Assembly: GCA_010671965.1 (NCBI GenBank)
Contig: JAAHIC010000161.1
Location: 1-8,135 of the forward strand
Source of the DNA: Leptolyngbya sp. SIO4C5
GTDB lineage: Bacteria; Cyanobacteriota; Cyanobacteriia; Phormidesmidales; Phormidesmidaceae
Length of the DNA: 8,135 nt
Direction: 5' to 3'
How positions within the stretch are numbered: position 1 is the first letter of the stretch; each line of letters opens with the position of its first letter. Shown in pieces: positions 6,853 to 8,135 of the stretch. A model generated the notes under the pieces. That model was not told the origin of the DNA. It did not search any database and saw only the letters and a program-made list of their open reading frames with translations. The translations under genes were made by a program, and so were the position numbers.

Positions 6853-8135
6853 ATGTGGCAACGGCGCTTAATCTTCCCCTTAGTTCTAGGTTTTTTAATT
6901 GTCTTCTATGGGGCACAGGCCGGATGGGCAGATTTAGAAGCTGGCCGCATCGCTGTGCTGAAAATTTACGACAGTCCCATAGGAATTACGACTCGCTATA
7001 TTGGAGCCTGCGAGGGCAACATCAACTTCGATTTAGCTGATATTGCTGACCTAAACATCAATACCTATCGGATCTATGGCGGGATGTCCCGCTGGGAACC
7101 GCAAGATGATGATGGTCGCTATGGCCTGCCGACTATTGCTCAAATCAAAACCGATCCCAGCGTTATTGACTGGGACTGGTGGGATACCGTCATGACGCGG
7201 CCAGCAGGTGGGAGCGACTATGGCTGGTCTGGCAATGCTGCCGATCTATGGCAAGGTAGCGCCCGCGATCTATTCTCAGGGCTGAAGCAGGCCCATGTCC
7301 GCCCGGTGCTGACCCTGCGCAACAGCGATGCGGGCTGGAATCCAGCTTGGGCTTTACAGCTCAACCCCCCTCGCACTGAGGCCGACTGGAACGAGTGGTG
7401 GGAACATGTCTTCGCTACTGTCTACTGGCTCAATGTCCGTAATGACTACCAGGTTGATGACTTTGAGATCCACAATGAGCCTGACAATCGCGAACAGGGA
7501 TGGGGCGGCACTCAGCTAGATTATTTTGAGCTAGTACGGGTTGCCCAAGAGGCTATTAGCTACGTTTACGCAACTTATCTGCCTGATCGCCCCTACCATA
7601 TCCATGCGCCTATGACGACGGGGGGCAGTAGCTGGCCCAATGCGGTCTTAACCAAGATTCCGCAACGTTTTGATAGCGTCAATGTGCATAGCTACGCAGC
7701 CGACATTTCACCGTATATGCAGCAGGTCCATAGCTGGATGAATACCAGCGGCTATTCAACTGCGCCGCTATGGCTGGGGGAATGGGGCACTTACACTGAC
7801 GGCTATGATGATTTAGATTTTGCCCTTAGCCTGCTGCAAAATTTGATTCGGGCAGCCCAGCCCGGCGATAGTCATGTTTATGGCAGTCATTTGTTTTCGC
7901 TCTATGACTGGGGCAAAGCAGATGGGTTTGCGGGCCTGATCAACGCCGAGGGCGATCGCCGTCTTAGCTATTACGCCTTGCGCATGGGGATTCGAGCCCT
8001 GCAGGGAGGGCGTCCGGTTTTACTCAGCCAATTTGAAAACGGGGCCGACTTAATGGCGATCGCAACTCAAGATTTTCAAAATTCGCTTTTTGTTTTAATT
8101 GTTAACAGCTCAGCAACAGCAAAATCAGTCAGTTT
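6853..8135 (+). CDS. Secreted glycoside hydrolase, clan GH-A type (3' end outside window)
   Basis: A probable exported retaining glycoside hydrolase. The frame runs open from ATG 6853 for 427 codons to the window edge. Residues 1-26 form a signal peptide: WQRR, a hydrophobic core LIFPLVLGFLIVFYG, then AQA or GWA as cleavage sites. The rest looks like a (beta/alpha)8 barrel. FEIHNEPDN (204-212) carries the clan GH-A acid/base candidate E209 after Asn, and PLWLGEWGTYT (305-315) carries the nucleophile candidate E310. Their separation of about 100 residues fits the clan. SVNVHSYA (275-282) and SHLFSLYDWG (345-354) look like neighbouring barrel strands. From about 385 a beta domain seems to begin. 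It most recalls GH39 or GH5-like proteins, but family and substrate are uncertain. It follows wzt by 37 nt with no clear ribosome site, so it probably belongs to the operon and acts on the exported glycan. Confidence 0.85.
   Translation, partial: MWQRRLIFPLVLGFLIVFYGAQAGWADLEAGRIAVLKIYDSPIGITTRYIGACEGNINFDLADIADLNINTYRIYGGMSRWEPQDDDGRYGLPTIAQIKTDPSVIDWDWWDTVMTRPAGGSDYGWSGNAADLWQGSARDLFSGLKQAHVRPVLTLRNSDAGWNPAWALQLNPPRTEADWNEWWEHVFATVYWLNVRNDYQVDDFEIHNEPDNREQGWGGTQLDYFELVRVAQEAISYVYATYLPDRPYHIHAPMTTGGSSWPNAVLTKIPQRFDSVNVHSYAADISPYMQQVHSWMNTSGYSTAPLWLGEWGTYTDGYDDLDFALSLLQNLIRAAQPGDSHVYGSHLFSLYDWGKADGFAGLINAEGDRRLSYYALRMGIRALQGGRPVLLSQFENGADLMAIATQDFQNSLFVLIVNSSATAKSVS

Noticed and set aside
6855..7040. 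Short + frame starting at GTG 6855
   Set aside because: It overlaps the signal peptide region of the hydrolase in another frame. The frame from ATG 6853 runs open to the window edge with catalytic motifs.

Overview
The window looks like part of a cyanobacterial chromosome. It carries eight copies of the HIP1 octamer GCGATCGC in 8.1 kb (starts at 691, 1622, 2357, 4808, 6021, 6187, 7952 and 8056), and its protein sequences, such as the HFAAYAYVGESVQ stretch of the epimerase, fit cyanobacterial families. No genus can be read from it. All real genes lie on the + strand, closely packed, and look like one transcription unit for making and exporting a surface or extracellular polysaccharide through an ABC transporter.

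Layout: 1-144 is a perfect 61-bp inverted repeat around a 22-nt loop, made of an antisense piece of galE fused head-to-head to the sense galE. It looks like a fold-back chimera at a contig end. As a result galE (78-872) lacks about 85 N-terminal residues, including the NAD-binding glycine motif, and its apparent ATG is created by the junction. Next come a GT2 glycosyltransferase (882-2036) and an 885-residue protein (2020-4677) with two complete GT2 modules in tandem. After these are the two halves of an ABC polysaccharide exporter, the Wzm-type permease (4734-5540) and the Wzt-type ATPase with a C-terminal carbohydrate-binding-type domain (5541-6815). The last gene (6853 to the right edge, incomplete) is a secreted glycoside hydrolase of the clan GH-A type.

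Inferred joint role: GalE supplies UDP-galactose or a related UDP-hexose. The GT2 enzymes, three catalytic domains in two polypeptides, build the glycan on a carrier lipid in the cytoplasm. Wzm/Wzt flips and exports the finished chain, with the Wzt C-terminal domain probably reading a feature of the chain end. The exported hydrolase probably trims, releases or remodels the glycan outside the inner membrane. No Wzx flippase or Wzy polymerase is seen, consistent with the ABC-dependent route, although the window shows only part of the locus.

The items most worth a second look are the head-to-head galE palindrome (probably technical), the whole-module duplication inside the 885-residue glycosyltransferase with its unrecognised N-terminal domain present in both copies, and the GH-A hydrolase placed directly behind the exporter.
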